Shown: positions 6,509-16,920, counted from the first letter of the stretch. The stretch: 64,000 nucleotides of DNA from Alteromonas sp. ASW11-130 (GCF_026183735.1 NZ_JAPFRE010000045.1:1-64000); one strand, 5' to 3'. Numbers and translations are program-made. Notes: generated from the sequence alone by a model not told the origin.

Positions 6509-9223
6509 TTAAGACTTCTGTAGATACTGGCGAATGACATATTGCAAAATGCCGCCATGTTCGAAGTAGGTAAATTCATTGGCCGTATCGATTCGTACAT
6601 CCACTTTAAATGTTCGGGTATTGCCGTCTGATGACTCAACGGTAACGTTCACATCCTTTTGCCCCCGTTCCACTTTTTCGATACTAAAGCGTTCATCGCC
6701 TTTTATTCCTAACGAGGAAGCTGTGTCGCCCGCCTTGAATTGCAGGGGTAGAATACCCATGCCAATCAAGTTAGAACGGTGTATCCGCTCGTAACTCTCT
6801 GCCATTACCGCTTTCACGCCTAATAATGATGGCCCCTTAGCAGCCCAGTCACGGCTGGATCCTGTGCCATATTCTTTGCCGCCAATTACCACCGTGGCCA
6901 CACCATCGTTTTTATAGCGCATGGCCGCATGGAAGATCGACATTTCGTCTCCGCTTGGATAATGGGTTGTAGCGCTACCCGTAGTGCCTGGTGCTAACTG
7001 GTTTTTCAGCCTTACATTAGCAAACGTGCCGCGCATCATAACTTCATGATTCCCACGTCGAGAACCGTAAGAGTTAAAGTGTTTAGGCGCTATGCCGTTT
7101 TCTTGCAGGTATTCCCCCGCAGGGCTGTCTGGCGCAATGGCACCCGCTGGCGAAATATGGTCTGTGGTTATCGAGTCGCCCACTTTAACTAAGCATCGGG
7201 CGTTATCAATTGCATGAACGGGATCTGGTTGTGGTCCCATATCAGCAAAAAATGGAGGGTGTTTAATGTACGTCGAATCGGGCCAGTCATAAACAGCAGT
7301 GCCCGATACGGCCAGTTCGTTCCATACATCGTTCCCTTTAAATACATCTGCATATTTTTGTTTGAACAAATCGGCCGAGACGAATTGCTCGATATGCTTA
7401 TGGATATCTTCTTCTGAAGGCCAAATGTCTTTTAAGTACACTGGCGTACCTTCTTTGTTTTTACCCAGGGGCTCACTTGAAATATCAATATTCATGTTAC
7501 CCGCCAACGCATAGGCCACAACAAGCGGCGGAGAAGCCAGATAATTTGCTGCCACATCGGGGTGAATTCTGCCTTCGAAGTTACGGTTACCAGATAAAAC
7601 AGAGGTAACGGTTAGTTTAGCCTGTCGGATTGCATTTGAGATTTCGTCGGGTAGCGGCCCGGAATTACCTATACACGTGGTGCATCCATAGCCCACAAGA
7701 TTAAAGCCTAGTTCTTGTAATGGCGTCATTAAACCTGCGTTTTCCAGATATTGTGTCACTACTTGCGAACCAGGTGCCAGCGACGTTTTTACCCAGGGTT
7801 TGCGTGTTAAGCCTGCCTCGCGTGCTTTTTTCGCGAGTAGACCGGCTGCCATCAATACTGAAGGATTAGACGTATTGGTGCAGCTTGTAATGGCTGCGAT
7901 CACGATCGCACCATCTTCTAAATTAAATTTGTTACCCTGAAATTCAACGAAAGACGCATGGTCTTCATCGAGTTCGGGAGTTGCCCCCCCTTCTGCCACA
8001 AAGTCGGTTCTTTCGTCGAGTACTTCAACGTCTATTTGTTTGCGGTACCAGTCATGAAACGCCGTGGCCGCTTCGTCTAACTTGATCCGGTCCTGGGGAC
8101 GTTTAGGGCCGGCGATTGAAGGAACGACGTCACTTAATTCTAATTCAAGTGTTTCATGGTACTGGGCATCTTTGCTGTGGTCGTCATGCCATAACCCAGC
8201 CTTTTTCGCGTAAGCTTCCACCAAATTGAGTTGCTCGTCACTGCGACCCGTTAAGCGCAAATAGTCCATGGTGACGTTATCTATGGGAAAGATACCACAG
8301 GTGGCACCATACTCTGGTGCCATGTTAGCGATAGTAGCGCGATCCGCCACCGTGAGATGATTGATACCGGGCCCATAGAACTCTACGAATTTACCCACTA
8401 CCCCGTGGTTTCTGAGCTGCTCAGTAATCGTAAGCACCATATCAGTGGCAGTTACCCCTGTGGGTAAACGACCCGACAACCTGAACCCTACTACTTTTGG
8501 CACCAACATACTGACTGGTTGTCCCAGCATAGCAGCTTCAGCTTCAATACCGCCGACGCCCCAACCCAAAATACCTAATCCGTTAATCATAGTAGTGTGT
8601 GAGTCAGTACCCACCAACGTATCAGGATAAACCCAATTTTTTTCTCCTTCTGCTTTGCTAAACGCACAGCGAGCCAGATATTCGAGGTTGACCTGATGCA
8701 CAATGCCCCTGCCCGGAGGAACGACCTTGAAATTATCGAAAGATAGTTGGCCCCATTTGAGGAATTGATAACGCTCGCGATTGCGCTGAATTTCGACCGA
8801 GGTATTTTTTGCCAGTGAATCCTCGGAGCCAAAATAATCGACCATTACCGAATGGTCGATTACCAATTCCACCGGACTTAACGGGTTAATGTCTTGTCCC
8901 TCGCCCCCTAACTTCTGCATAGCATCACGCATAGCCGCCAAGTCGACGATCGCGGGCACGCCCGTGAAATCTTGCAAAATCACGCGGGCAGGGACAAAAG
9001 AAATTTCCTGCGTGATATCTGTCGACGTATCCCATCTCGCTATAGCTTCAATGTCCGCCTTATCGACAAAATCGCTTTGCTCGTGTCGTAGTAAATTTTC
9101 TAACAGAATCTTGATACAAAAAGGTAATCGCTCGACATCATACTTGTCTGCAATAGTGTCGAAACTAACCATCTGATAGTCAGTATTGTTTACATTTAAC
9201 GTATCGATTTTTTGATAGCTCAC
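6509..9223 (-). CDS. acnA: Aconitate hydratase A
   Basis: 904 residues from the preferred GTG start. That start has AAGGAG five bases upstream, whereas the ATG 15 codons further out lacks a ribosome site. The protein isomerises citrate to isocitrate in the TCA cycle using a [4Fe-4S] cluster. The cluster ligands are visible: Cys448 in TSCTNTSNP, and Cys514 and Cys517 in GYGCTTCIGNSG. The C-terminal swivelling domain contains the GSSRDWAAKG motif. Length and motifs fit the AcnA/IRP1 branch rather than AcnB. Monocistronic by spacing. Confidence 0.95.
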   Translation of the reverse strand: MSYQKIDTLNVNNTDYQMVSFDTIADKYDVERLPFCIKILLENLLRHEQSDFVDKADIEAIARWDTSTDITQEISFVPARVILQDFTGVPAIVDLAAMRDAMQKLGGEGQDINPLSPVELVIDHSVMVDYFGSEDSLAKNTSVEIQRNRERYQFLKWGQLSFDNFKVVPPGRGIVHQVNLEYLARCAFSKAEGEKNWVYPDTLVGTDSHTTMINGLGILGWGVGGIEAEAAMLGQPVSMLVPKVVGFRLSGRLPTGVTATDMVLTITEQLRNHGVVGKFVEFYGPGINHLTVADRATIANMAPEYGATCGIFPIDNVTMDYLRLTGRSDEQLNLVEAYAKKAGLWHDDHSKDAQYHETLELELSDVVPSIAGPKRPQDRIKLDEAATAFHDWYRKQIDVEVLDERTDFVAEGGATPELDEDHASFVEFQGNKFNLEDGAIVIAAITSCTNTSNPSVLMAAGLLAKKAREAGLTRKPWVKTSLAPGSQVVTQYLENAGLMTPLQELGFNLVGYGCTTCIGNSGPLPDEISNAIRQAKLTVTSVLSGNRNFEGRIHPDVAANYLASPPLVVAYALAGNMNIDISSEPLGKNKEGTPVYLKDIWPSEEDIHKHIEQFVSADLFKQKYADVFKGNDVWNELAVSGTAVYDWPDSTYIKHPPFFADMGPQPDPVHAIDNARCLVKVGDSITTDHISPAGAIAPDSPAGEYLQENGIAPKHFNSYGSRRGNHEVMMRGTFANVRLKNQLAPGTTGSATTHYPSGDEMSIFHAAMRYKNDGVATVVIGGKEYGTGSSRDWAAKGPSLLGVKAVMAESYERIHRSNLIGMGILPLQFKAGDTASSLGIKGDERFSIEKVERGQKDVNVTVESSDGNTRTFKVDVRIDTANEFTYFEHGGILQYVIRQYLQKS

Positions 9224-9368
9224 AGGGACTCCTTCCATAATAGTTTGCCGTGGCGACCCTAAATACATGTCGCATCATCAGAATAAGAGTTTGTGATTGG
9301 TACGTAGAGGATGACTTAAATAGTTCACCCTCTACTTGAGGTACATTATAAGGAAGGCGTTCTGCTAA

Positions 9369-11774
9369 TTATTGAAGCCACGCATAACTGAATTTCATGA
9401 ATACCGATTGTTCGTAGGCGCGCACACCATCCAACGATCGCTCATCAGTTTGTGTATCTGTGGCCGCTGTCCCCACCCCGATAAAGAACTTGGTGAGTGG
9501 GTTAATCTTATAGGAGTAAAGTAACTGAGCGCCCAAATCCCGCGAGAAAGGCTCGACGTCATCAGTATAGTTCGCCTGATTGCGATGCGTATTATTGTAA
9601 ATCATTATAAGGCGCAGAAATTGTCTGGCATCGAACTGGTAGGTGAAACGTATGTCACTAATGCGAGCAATAAATAATTTGGCGTTATCCACATCCAAGT
9701 CACTGTATATATGACGCGCACTAAGCTGTGCGTGATGGCCAATATTCAGGTCCATGCGCGACTCTACAAACAATTGTTCGCCTAGTCGATTGTTAGCAAA
9801 ATCGATTTGATCCCCAAACCGGGTAAAAGTACTTACAAAAAGTAGCGAATTGGGGCGTGTTTCAAAGTAAATGCTGTTTGAAGACTCATCAAATAAATCG
9901 GTATTCCCGTGCACCCTAAGCGACGTTGGGTCATGACGTAAACCAACCCGCTGACGTTCCACATAACCCACTTCGAAGTATGACTGGTAAGTCCCACGAA
10001 GACTTAAGTAAGACTCGATTTCCCTTTCAAGCAACTCACCATTATCATTGTGAGTAATATCCCAATCCCCCTTCAAGCGAATCCGGTTCCACCAGCCGTC
10101 ATCATTCCACCACATATACCCACCGCCAAGAATTGATTTGTGAAAATCAACCCTCGATTCGAATCCCAGGTCTGCGCGGAAATCTTTGTCATTGGCGAAG
10201 TGATCGGCGTTAAAATACCAGTTACGCTCATGGTGACTATAGTTGACCCGCCACGATTGTCCCGAAAACTCTTCCTCGGTCTGGGTCCTTAATGCTATTT
10301 CGCTACTGTCCTCCTTTTCGAGGCAATCGTTGTCACAAAAATCCTGATACAGTGAGGTTGGGTATTGAGTATCAGATATTACGTACTGAGCGCGTAATGT
10401 GTCCTGCTCCGAAATTCGGTATTTGATATCCGCACCGTTTACGTAGTTATGGTATTCGTTCGCATCACGGATGGTGGACACCCATCCCAGCGAAAGCGCA
10501 TCGTTCACATCATAGCGGTAACGCAATGCCGTATTGACGGATTCAGTTTCTATCGAAGCCACGTTTGAGCTTAAGTTTCCCGGTACAATAAATTGGGTTG
10601 TATCATCATTGGCAACAAAAACGCCGAAGGTGTGGTCGCCCGTCTGCCCCGTTAGCTTTGCGCCATAGTCAGGTTGACTGATATTTCGGGTATAAACCAA
10701 TTCTTGGTTAGAGGTGAAATAGCCGGCATTTTCCACAAAAAAAGGCCGAAGCTCATCAAAATAGAGCGAAAAGGTATTGTTTACACTCACCTGAGCCCCA
10801 TCAGCTTCTACTTGGGAAAAATCGGGGTTTAGTGTGGCTTGCAATGACACTTGTGGGGTTATCCCCCAGCTTACATCCATCCCTACTTCTTGGCTGTTTA
10901 CCCACTGCCAGTCTTCGTTTTCCGACGTATCACGCTCGCGTCCCGCTCCGACCACTAGGGTTGGAACCACTGCAAGATTATTGCCTTGAGTGGCCTGAGC
11001 AAACCCTTCGATATCTCCCATCTGACATAGCACACATTCATTATTGCGATCGAAGGGTAAATGAGAAATTCGGTAGCGCTCTTCCCGCGGGTAAAAACGC
11101 ACAAATTCAACGCCCCAAACTTTACGCTCTGCTTGTTCGTCAAAATTCATGGTGCGTAAGGGAATAGCCATTTCTACCGCATACCCGGTTTCGGTGATTT
11201 GACCTGCGGAGCTCCAAATGGCATTCCAGCTATCGCTTTCCATTTTCGTCATTTCGTTTTCGATCCCATCTGCTTGTACACCGAAAGGATTAACAAAAAA
11301 TTGGTACGCTAGGCGTTCATTATTAAAGGTGTCTAATTTGATGCCAACTAAATCGTTACTCCAGATTTTATCTCTATCGCGATAAAAACCAGTGATTTCA
11401 GCGGGGTTAGTATCGTGCGCGATAAAGCCTACGTAAAGATTTTCACCGTCTTCAAATACGTATACATCGGTAGCCACAGGCGCGGCGGTATTGTCGAATG
11501 GCTGAGTAACAAAGTCTAAAGTGAAATGATTGGCCTGTTGCCACTGTGGCTCGTCAAGCTTCGCATCTACCGTTATTTCTGCTTTAAGATAAGGAATAAA
11601 GGCTTGTTTTAGCTCGTTTCTACCAAACAAATTATCTGATCTGTTTGCAGACTGATCTATATCTCTTTCATCCCTGGGTAAATCCTCACCGGGGGTCGGA
11701 TCAGGCGTTTGCTCGTTAGCACTTGCGCCTACAATGAACAAAAAAAACAAAATCCCACTAAGCCTTTTAAGCAT
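9369..11774 (-). CDS. DUF5916 outer-membrane protein with N-terminal CBM9-like domain
   Basis: 801 residues from the ATG with GAGGAAG upstream; an in-frame TTG five codons earlier is less likely. A signal peptide (about 1-20, ending VGASA) is followed by a family-9-like carbohydrate-binding fold at about 45-235 (LKAEITVDAKLDEPQWQQA). The long C-terminal DUF5916 region consists of alternating aromatic beta-strands and ends in an aromatic-rich strand (SVFMKFSYAWLQ), as expected for an outer-membrane barrel. No substrate can be assigned. Standing alone, it gives no operon clue. Confidence 0.75.
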   Translation of the reverse strand: MLKRLSGILFFLFIVGASANEQTPDPTPGEDLPRDERDIDQSANRSDNLFGRNELKQAFIPYLKAEITVDAKLDEPQWQQANHFTLDFVTQPFDNTAAPVATDVYVFEDGENLYVGFIAHDTNPAEITGFYRDRDKIWSNDLVGIKLDTFNNERLAYQFFVNPFGVQADGIENEMTKMESDSWNAIWSSAGQITETGYAVEMAIPLRTMNFDEQAERKVWGVEFVRFYPREERYRISHLPFDRNNECVLCQMGDIEGFAQATQGNNLAVVPTLVVGAGRERDTSENEDWQWVNSQEVGMDVSWGITPQVSLQATLNPDFSQVEADGAQVSVNNTFSLYFDELRPFFVENAGYFTSNQELVYTRNISQPDYGAKLTGQTGDHTFGVFVANDDTTQFIVPGNLSSNVASIETESVNTALRYRYDVNDALSLGWVSTIRDANEYHNYVNGADIKYRISEQDTLRAQYVISDTQYPTSLYQDFCDNDCLEKEDSSEIALRTQTEEEFSGQSWRVNYSHHERNWYFNADHFANDKDFRADLGFESRVDFHKSILGGGYMWWNDDGWWNRIRLKGDWDITHNDNGELLEREIESYLSLRGTYQSYFEVGYVERQRVGLRHDPTSLRVHGNTDLFDESSNSIYFETRPNSLLFVSTFTRFGDQIDFANNRLGEQLFVESRMDLNIGHHAQLSARHIYSDLDVDNAKLFIARISDIRFTYQFDARQFLRLIMIYNNTHRNQANYTDDVEPFSRDLGAQLLYSYKINPLTKFFIGVGTAATDTQTDERSLDGVRAYEQSVFMKFSYAWLQ

Positions 11775-12277
11775 ACTTCGCTTCCTCAAATTTTTAGGGC
11801 GGGCGGAGTATGCCAGAATACTAATTTAAAAACGCTTTTTCGCGACGACTATACCTCTTGGTGCGATTAGATGAGAGGAAAATGGTGGCAATCACTTGCA
11901 CTTTCACATGGAAAGAAATACCTGAGTGACGCCGTTGGGTCATTCGAAGCCTGATTGTACTTCGTACTCCTCCCCACCGGCTCGGGCAAGCGGATTAAGT
12001 AAATTGTACTTTTTCAATTATTGCGCTAAACCAAATGAAGTCATCTTCAACGCAGTCTACCCAGTTTCGCATTATCTGTGAGCCGGTTCACAATATTCGT
12101 GTTTAAACAGACCGCTCACCACACACCACCACAACGGGCACAGTTAATGGGTGGATCCCACTGGTGTTCACTTGTTTCTAAGGTGAAGCGCGTAATCCAC
12201 CGGCTTTAAATGGCCGCTATAGCTAACCGCGCAGATTAAAATTAAGCGTGTTATACACCTTATATTAAAAATAAAGA
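11775..12277. other. Intergenic region with no gene recognised
   Basis: About 500 bases between two minus-strand units; it should hold the promoter of the lipoprotein pair's neighbour and of the DUF5916 gene. Only very short open frames were found, for example 27 codons beginning MRGKWWQSLA near 11870, without ribosome sites. No repeat or RNA gene was recognised. Confidence 0.4.
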
Positions 12278-12304
12278 GGGCGGAAACAACACATATTTCC
12301 GCCC
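12278..12304 (-). terminator. Rho-independent terminator of the lipoprotein operon
   Basis: A 9-bp perfect stem GGGCGGAAA/TTTCCGCCC with a 9-base loop. On the minus strand it is followed by CTCTTTATTTTTAAT, giving a T-rich tail. It sits 25 bases beyond the stop of the 301-residue lipoprotein. Confidence 0.8.
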
Positions 12305-12328
12305 AGCGCTCCTTCTCATCTAGTTCTG

Positions 12329-13228
12329 TTATGCAGGTTCAGAAGCTACCTGACAAAAAAGTGAGTAATTCTGTTTCGTCTTGCTTTCCTCCGGCGGCGT
12401 TTTAAATAAGACATACCAAGAGCGCAAATCTCTAACCACCTTATACCCGCATGCTTCCTCTACAACTTTGCCACGCACGACCTTACTTTTTCCGCTACGA
12501 GGAACTAAGAAGGTTTTCGCAGACGCCTTAGGTTTAGCATAACGTCCTGACAAATCTTGTTGAATAACATAAATTGCCGATTCCAACATGCCAGATAACA
12601 CCTGATTGAGCTCGTCCGTTTCTGCCGAGAGAAGTTGCGTCTTTTCATCATCCGTCAAAACACGATCATAAACTTGGATTAGGTTTTGATATAAAGGTTT
12701 CGCTTTTCTGCTTTTCTCAGATTTTTCGTCTGGCACAACTGCAATTAATTTTAATGACAGTTGGTTCATAGCGGCATTGCTGAAGAATATGGGTTTCAGC
12801 ATAACGGCTTTCGAACCTTTTTCTGCGGTTGAGTCACTTTCGTTAAACCTAGTTAACAAGCTAGAAAGTGTGACGTTTTCTGTTCGGGCGATAAGCGGAG
12901 AAACAAGAAAGTTAGCAGCCGATTGAGCTTCCGCTAATTTATCGTCTCGTGCAGAATCCACCATCAAAGCATGTACCCCAATTTGCGCGAACATGCCTAC
13001 AAACCCTGCTCCGCCTTGATACAAAATACTCGAGTTGGATGCGGTATCGTCCTTATCGGCGATACCACGTAGTTCAACCATTTTATTTTCGCCAAAAGAA
13101 AAGTGAAATTTCTTCTGTGAAAATTGTTCGTGATCGATTCGATTGACATGCTTGGTATAGTCATCTCGCTTGGGCGTGCCACCACACCCCGCGAGTGTTA
13201 TGCAAAGTAATGCTATAAAATAACGCAT
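12329..13228 (-). CDS. Predicted lipoprotein, function unknown
   Basis: 299 residues from the ATG; a GTG two codons earlier also fits. The N-terminus MRYFIALLCITLAGCGG has a clear lipobox with Cys as the lipidation site. A small Gly/Ala-rich hydrophobic stretch (GGAGFVGMFAQIGVHALMV) lies at about 75-95. The rest is soluble mixed alpha/beta with Lys-rich loops. I do not recognise the family. It follows the other lipoprotein gene after 9 bases, so both are surely co-transcribed and probably act together in the envelope. Confidence 0.7.
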   Translation of the reverse strand: MRYFIALLCITLAGCGGTPKRDDYTKHVNRIDHEQFSQKKFHFSFGENKMVELRGIADKDDTASNSSILYQGGAGFVGMFAQIGVHALMVDSARDDKLAEAQSAANFLVSPLIARTENVTLSSLLTRFNESDSTAEKGSKAVMLKPIFFSNAAMNQLSLKLIAVVPDEKSEKSRKAKPLYQNLIQVYDRVLTDDEKTQLLSAETDELNQVLSGMLESAIYVIQQDLSGRYAKPKASAKTFLVPRSGKSKVVRGKVVEEACGYKVVRDLRSWYVLFKTPPEESKTKQNYSLFCQVASEPA

Positions 13229-13237
13229 AACCACTAC

Positions 13238-13954
13238 CTAGATGGCTGCGCCGGCAATTGCCGCTTTCAATTTAGCTTTAGTATTTTCTACTGCCTGATA
13301 ATAAGACGTGGTTAAATTAGGAAATGTTGGTGGCTCATCCCACTCCCCATCAGGTTGTACTTTTTCATCAAACGTAAGGTATTGAAGATACGCATTAGTG
13401 TTTAAGTCTACTGTGTATAGCATTCCGGAAACGTGGCCTTGTGGGTCCCCGTTTGGAATATAATTGCTGAAACTGCGATACGCGCCGTGTCGATCCATTT
13501 GCAGTACTACCAATACATCGACTCCTAACGTTTCTTTAAGCGAACGGAAGTCTTTTTTAGCAAAACCTAATTCGCCTTTAAATTTCGGCAATTTAGCAAT
13601 AGGTTTAGATAAGGTCACAACATCGATGTTTTGATTATGTTTTTGATATTCTGCGAAAACCAAATCGCGAATATTATTCATCTCAGAACCATCCACGGTG
13701 CCTTCCAAATGACCGTCCAGGGTGCTAGTTAAAGCGGATGCAACGCCGTAACATAATAAGCACCCTGCTCCAAAAATGTGTGTGGTTGCCTTTTCTTTTG
13801 GCCCGACATAAACATACCCTAATTTAATATTTTCATCGGCAAGCGTATTGCTGGTTAGGTTCACAGTAGGCTGTGGAGTAGAGCCGCACGCACCAAGTAC
13901 TAATGCTAGCAGTGCAACCAATGTAGCTTTAAAAGATATCCCTTTGATCTTCAT
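13238..13954 (-). CDS. Predicted lipoprotein, function unknown
   Basis: 238 residues from the ATG of MKIKGISFKATLVALLALVLG, which places a lipobox (LGAC) properly; the longer open frame adds a basic non-signal extension. After the lipidated Cys comes a Thr/Pro-rich linker, then a region with GAGCLLCYGVASALTS that could be a second hydrophobic or lipid-facing helix with two cysteines. A globular domain contains LGVDVLVVLQMDRHG. No family was recognised. It heads a two-lipoprotein operon with the next gene and ends 9 bases before that gene's start. Confidence 0.7.
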   Translation of the reverse strand: MKIKGISFKATLVALLALVLGACGSTPQPTVNLTSNTLADENIKLGYVYVGPKEKATTHIFGAGCLLCYGVASALTSTLDGHLEGTVDGSEMNNIRDLVFAEYQKHNQNIDVVTLSKPIAKLPKFKGELGFAKKDFRSLKETLGVDVLVVLQMDRHGAYRSFSNYIPNGDPQGHVSGMLYTVDLNTNAYLQYLTFDEKVQPDGEWDEPPTFPNLTTSYYQAVENTKAKLKAAIAGAAI

Positions 13955-14189
13955 GACTTTTCTCTTTATATTTTTTATAATTTTTATTCGTTGGTCTGAT
14001 TTATTATTGCATTCCATACGAAATAACAGTTTTAAAAATAGACAACTACAGACACGTAAAAAGGCACCTTATCTATCTTTATTTCGCTAGTGTAAGAAAG
14101 GTTGTGGTTAAAAACCAGCCATTTTTGGGGTTAATTTCTGTCAGATCAGCGTTAGTTTAGTGCACAATATCGATAGATATGCGAGAAGC

Positions 14190-14879
14190 TTACTCATCCA
14201 CAGCCAAGTGCATTGTTTCACCAATCGGCTCCTCACTTTTGAAGGTTTTAACCGGCGTTACCTTTAGCTCAACAGGTAGTTTGGGATTATCAAGTTCCTG
14301 CATTAGTGCAGGATGCAATGGCTCACCCGATAGCCACTGCGCAATAAACTCTTGGTTAAAGGGAAGGAAAAAGGGAAAAGATTTTTCGTGAAACTGACTA
14401 AAACGCTCATGCGGCGGACGCGTAATTACGGCACTGGCATAGTGACCATTTTCAAAGGGACGATATAGTGCACCTAACATAAACGCACGCTGCCCTTGCA
14501 TAAAATAATGCTGTTTACTTTTACCTACTGGATTCGACTCTCCCAGGGCAGTAGCAATAACAATACCGCGATGATGATTAAGGGCGTATCGCCAAAAACC
14601 GCTGTCCAGGTTTCGCGCATTAAATGTCGTTCGCTTACCTAGCGCCAGCGTGTCGCCATCTGGCTGACAATCAAACCACCAGGTCGCATCAATAACGTTG
14701 TTCGGGCCGGCGATAATTGACGTAAGCTGACGTGCGGCATTACCCCCGAAAGCAGGATAGAAATTCAACGTTTTTGGAGGCTGTTGAGAAAAATGTGGCA
14801 CCAGATCGCCCAATCCCACGTCTTCCAGTAGGTCGATGATAGTCGGGTTGTCTGTCACACGTTGAATGAATCCACACAT
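14190..14879 (-). CDS. SRAP-family (YedK/HMCES-like) DNA-protein crosslink protein
   Basis: 229 residues. The protein begins MCGF: the catalytic Cys2 is exposed after Met removal and forms a thiazolidine bond with abasic sites in single-stranded DNA. The other family marks are present but divergent: FNARNLDS (the NAR motif), an acidic residue in the central segment (ALGESNPVGK), and the His of FHEKSFPFFLP in place of the IHxRMP motif. It would shield abasic sites at replication forks. It is divergent from the patatin gene and no LexA box is visible nearby. Confidence 0.8.
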   Translation of the reverse strand: MCGFIQRVTDNPTIIDLLEDVGLGDLVPHFSQQPPKTLNFYPAFGGNAARQLTSIIAGPNNVIDATWWFDCQPDGDTLALGKRTTFNARNLDSGFWRYALNHHRGIVIATALGESNPVGKSKQHYFMQGQRAFMLGALYRPFENGHYASAVITRPPHERFSQFHEKSFPFFLPFNQEFIAQWLSGEPLHPALMQELDNPKLPVELKVTPVKTFKSEEPIGETMHLAVDE

Positions 14880-15111
14880 TTATAATTGCCCTGATGCTTT
14901 TTTAAAAGCGTACCTCATTCTTCGAGTTATTTCTTCCCCTCCCGAATTAACCCAGCTTTTTATTGAAATTCACCTTCCTGATAACCCGTTAAGTACTGAG
15001 TTAAAGCTAACCAGTGGTCAAATTTTGAGCTACACTTTTGAGCAAGGATGTTTAGAAGATTAACCATCCGCGCTTTAGGTTAGTCATGGTTTCACATGTA
15101 AGGACGTTATC

Positions 15112-16128
15112 ATGCCAAAATTAATTTTGTCTCTTGATGGCGGTGGTATTCGAGGCGCTGCCACCACTCAATTTCTGACCCTTTTAGAAAATGAACTACA
15201 ACAAAAAGAAAGTAAGTCTATTCGTGACTTCGTCGACTTTTATGCGGGCACCAGCACGGGATGTATTATAGCCTTAGCCCTGGCGACCACCCAACTGTCC
15301 ATGGATGAAATAAATGACTTATATAATCCCGCTACGGCCAAAAAGATATTTAAAGAAAACAAAGGATTATTTGAATTGGATGGATTAAACGCGCCAAAAT
15401 TTGAAGCGGGCGGAAAAACGTCTACCTTAAAACAGAAATTTGGTTCGGCCAAGCTAAATGATGTGCCGGAGGATAAACACGTACTTGCGGTGTCATACGA
15501 TATTACACGTCGCCGTCCTGTCATATTGAAATCTACCCAAGCCGAACATACATTGCTTAAGTCTTATGCGGTGGCCGATGCATCAAGTGCTGCCCCGACT
15601 TATTTTCCCACCATAGAAATGAAGATAAAAGATACTGATAGATGGTTAGTAGATGGAGGAATTACCGCGAACAACCCTACTATGTGCGCTATCGCGGAAG
15701 CAAAACGCGTATGGAAATCGGAATCTATTAGTGACCTGAGGGTACTTTCCATTGGGACAGGATATCGCACCCGTAAAATTAACGGACCTGAATCGCAGCA
15801 TTGGGGCAAAATAGGATGGATCACCAAAGGCGACATCATCAACCTGCTTGCCGATGAATTGGTGGTTGGTTATCAGGCCTTTACTATCTTAGACGCAGGC
15901 AATTACATAAGAGTCAACTCAGAAATGAGAGTACAACAAGGCTTACCTCATCCACCCGATGATGCCATGGACGATATTTCAACAAGCAATATTAAAAAGT
16001 TAAAAGACATGGGGAAGTGGTGGTTCGATATTTACGGAGATTCTGCCATTGAGCTTTTGTTAAATACGTATAACGGCAACTCTCTAGAACGAATAGATCC
16101 GCAAAATGGTAAGCCAATTACGGGTTAG
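15112..16128 (+). CDS. Patatin-like phospholipase (CapV-like architecture)
   Basis: 338 residues, a single patatin domain. All catalytic parts are intact: the oxyanion loop DGGGIRG (about 9-15), nucleophile Ser48 in GTSTG, and Asp181 in VDGG. The enzyme should hydrolyse acyl esters of membrane phospholipids. The domain layout, starting directly with LILSLDGGGIRG and with no signal peptide, is like the CBASS effector CapV. However, no cGAS/DncV-like nucleotidyltransferase, Cap2 or Cap3 gene lies nearby, so an anti-phage role is only a possibility. Function could equally be lipid turnover. Confidence 0.85.
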   Translation: MPKLILSLDGGGIRGAATTQFLTLLENELQQKESKSIRDFVDFYAGTSTGCIIALALATTQLSMDEINDLYNPATAKKIFKENKGLFELDGLNAPKFEAGGKTSTLKQKFGSAKLNDVPEDKHVLAVSYDITRRRPVILKSTQAEHTLLKSYAVADASSAAPTYFPTIEMKIKDTDRWLVDGGITANNPTMCAIAEAKRVWKSESISDLRVLSIGTGYRTRKINGPESQHWGKIGWITKGDIINLLADELVVGYQAFTILDAGNYIRVNSEMRVQQGLPHPPDDAMDDISTSNIKKLKDMGKWWFDIYGDSAIELLLNTYNGNSLERIDPQNGKPITG

Positions 16129-16314
16129 GGCTCGGAATTATATAAGCTAGTTCATACCTCATCTGCCATACTGGGTCAGAAGTGCCACCCTAATCTGTAG
16201 GGCAATTATGAGCAATTTGCGTTCGTCAAAAATCTAAACTCGGACGTTTGCTCTCTGCGGTCACGCTGACATTTAATAAGAGCCTAGTAAACGGCACTTA
16301 AATAATTAGTAAAT

Positions 16315-16920
16315 TTAGATAGGATCGCTCGCAGGCATACTGTTGAGCCTCCGTTCTAGCGATTGGGAGCTTTCACCTCTGATTAAAAGCGTATTAATTT
16401 CGTTCATTTTTTTACTTAACTGTGTTTCATCAATTATTTCTTTCTGAAAAGAGATTTCTAACTTCAAAAGGTTAAGTGTTTGTTCTAGAACTTTAAGATA
16501 TAAGGTTGCGTTATTATCCCTACTTCTCTTGAGGTTAATCAATAGTTCATTCAAATCACTTAAAGCTGCACCAGATAAGTTCTTACTAACAATATTTTGC
16601 ATTAGAAGTGTATCTAAATATGCAGGGTATGGGGGAGGGTTTTTGGCATAGAAATCGGCTTTTGAAACATTTTCATCTGGTAACTCTTCAAAATATTCTA
16701 TCAATATTTTAGTGTATTCATGACACGTCTCAACTGATGAAATTGACGATGATAAAAGTTTTATTACATCTTTTTTCTCTTTCTTTTTGTCCTCGTAATT
16801 AGTTATCGATATGGCTAATAAAACCCCGACTAAAGTTGCTATCAACGTTAGAAAGAAGTTAATTCCCAAACTATAGCGCTCTATAATCCCTTTAAATTTT
16901 GGTAAAAAAAGCGAACGCAC
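16315..16920 (-). CDS. Hypothetical single-span membrane protein
   Basis: 201 residues starting at GTG without a clear ribosome-binding site. One membrane helix (about 18-42, LGINFFLTLIATLVGVLLAI) is followed by a Lys/Glu-rich stretch and a long helical region likely to form coiled coil (about 45-185). The gene is noticeably AT-rich compared with its neighbours and shows no family I recognise, so it may be a recent arrival. The nearest genes on either side are separated by gaps of roughly 190 and 460 bases. Confidence 0.55.
   Translation of the reverse strand: MRSLFLPKFKGIIERYSLGINFFLTLIATLVGVLLAISITNYEDKKKEKKDVIKLLSSSISSVETCHEYTKILIEYFEELPDENVSKADFYAKNPPPYPAYLDTLLMQNIVSKNLSGAALSDLNELLINLKRSRDNNATLYLKVLEQTLNLLKLEISFQKEIIDETQLSKKMNEINTLLIRGESSQSLERRLNSMPASDPI

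Noticed and set aside
14866..15063. 65-codon + strand open frame between the SRAP and patatin genes
   Set aside because: The ATG lies inside the divergent SRAP start and has no ribosome site. The later part is protein-like, so a fossil cannot be excluded, but a gene is not supported.
15112..16128. CBASS defence operon
   Set aside because: The patatin is the only CBASS-like element; no nucleotide cyclase, ubiquitin-like transfer or nuclease gene lies within reach.
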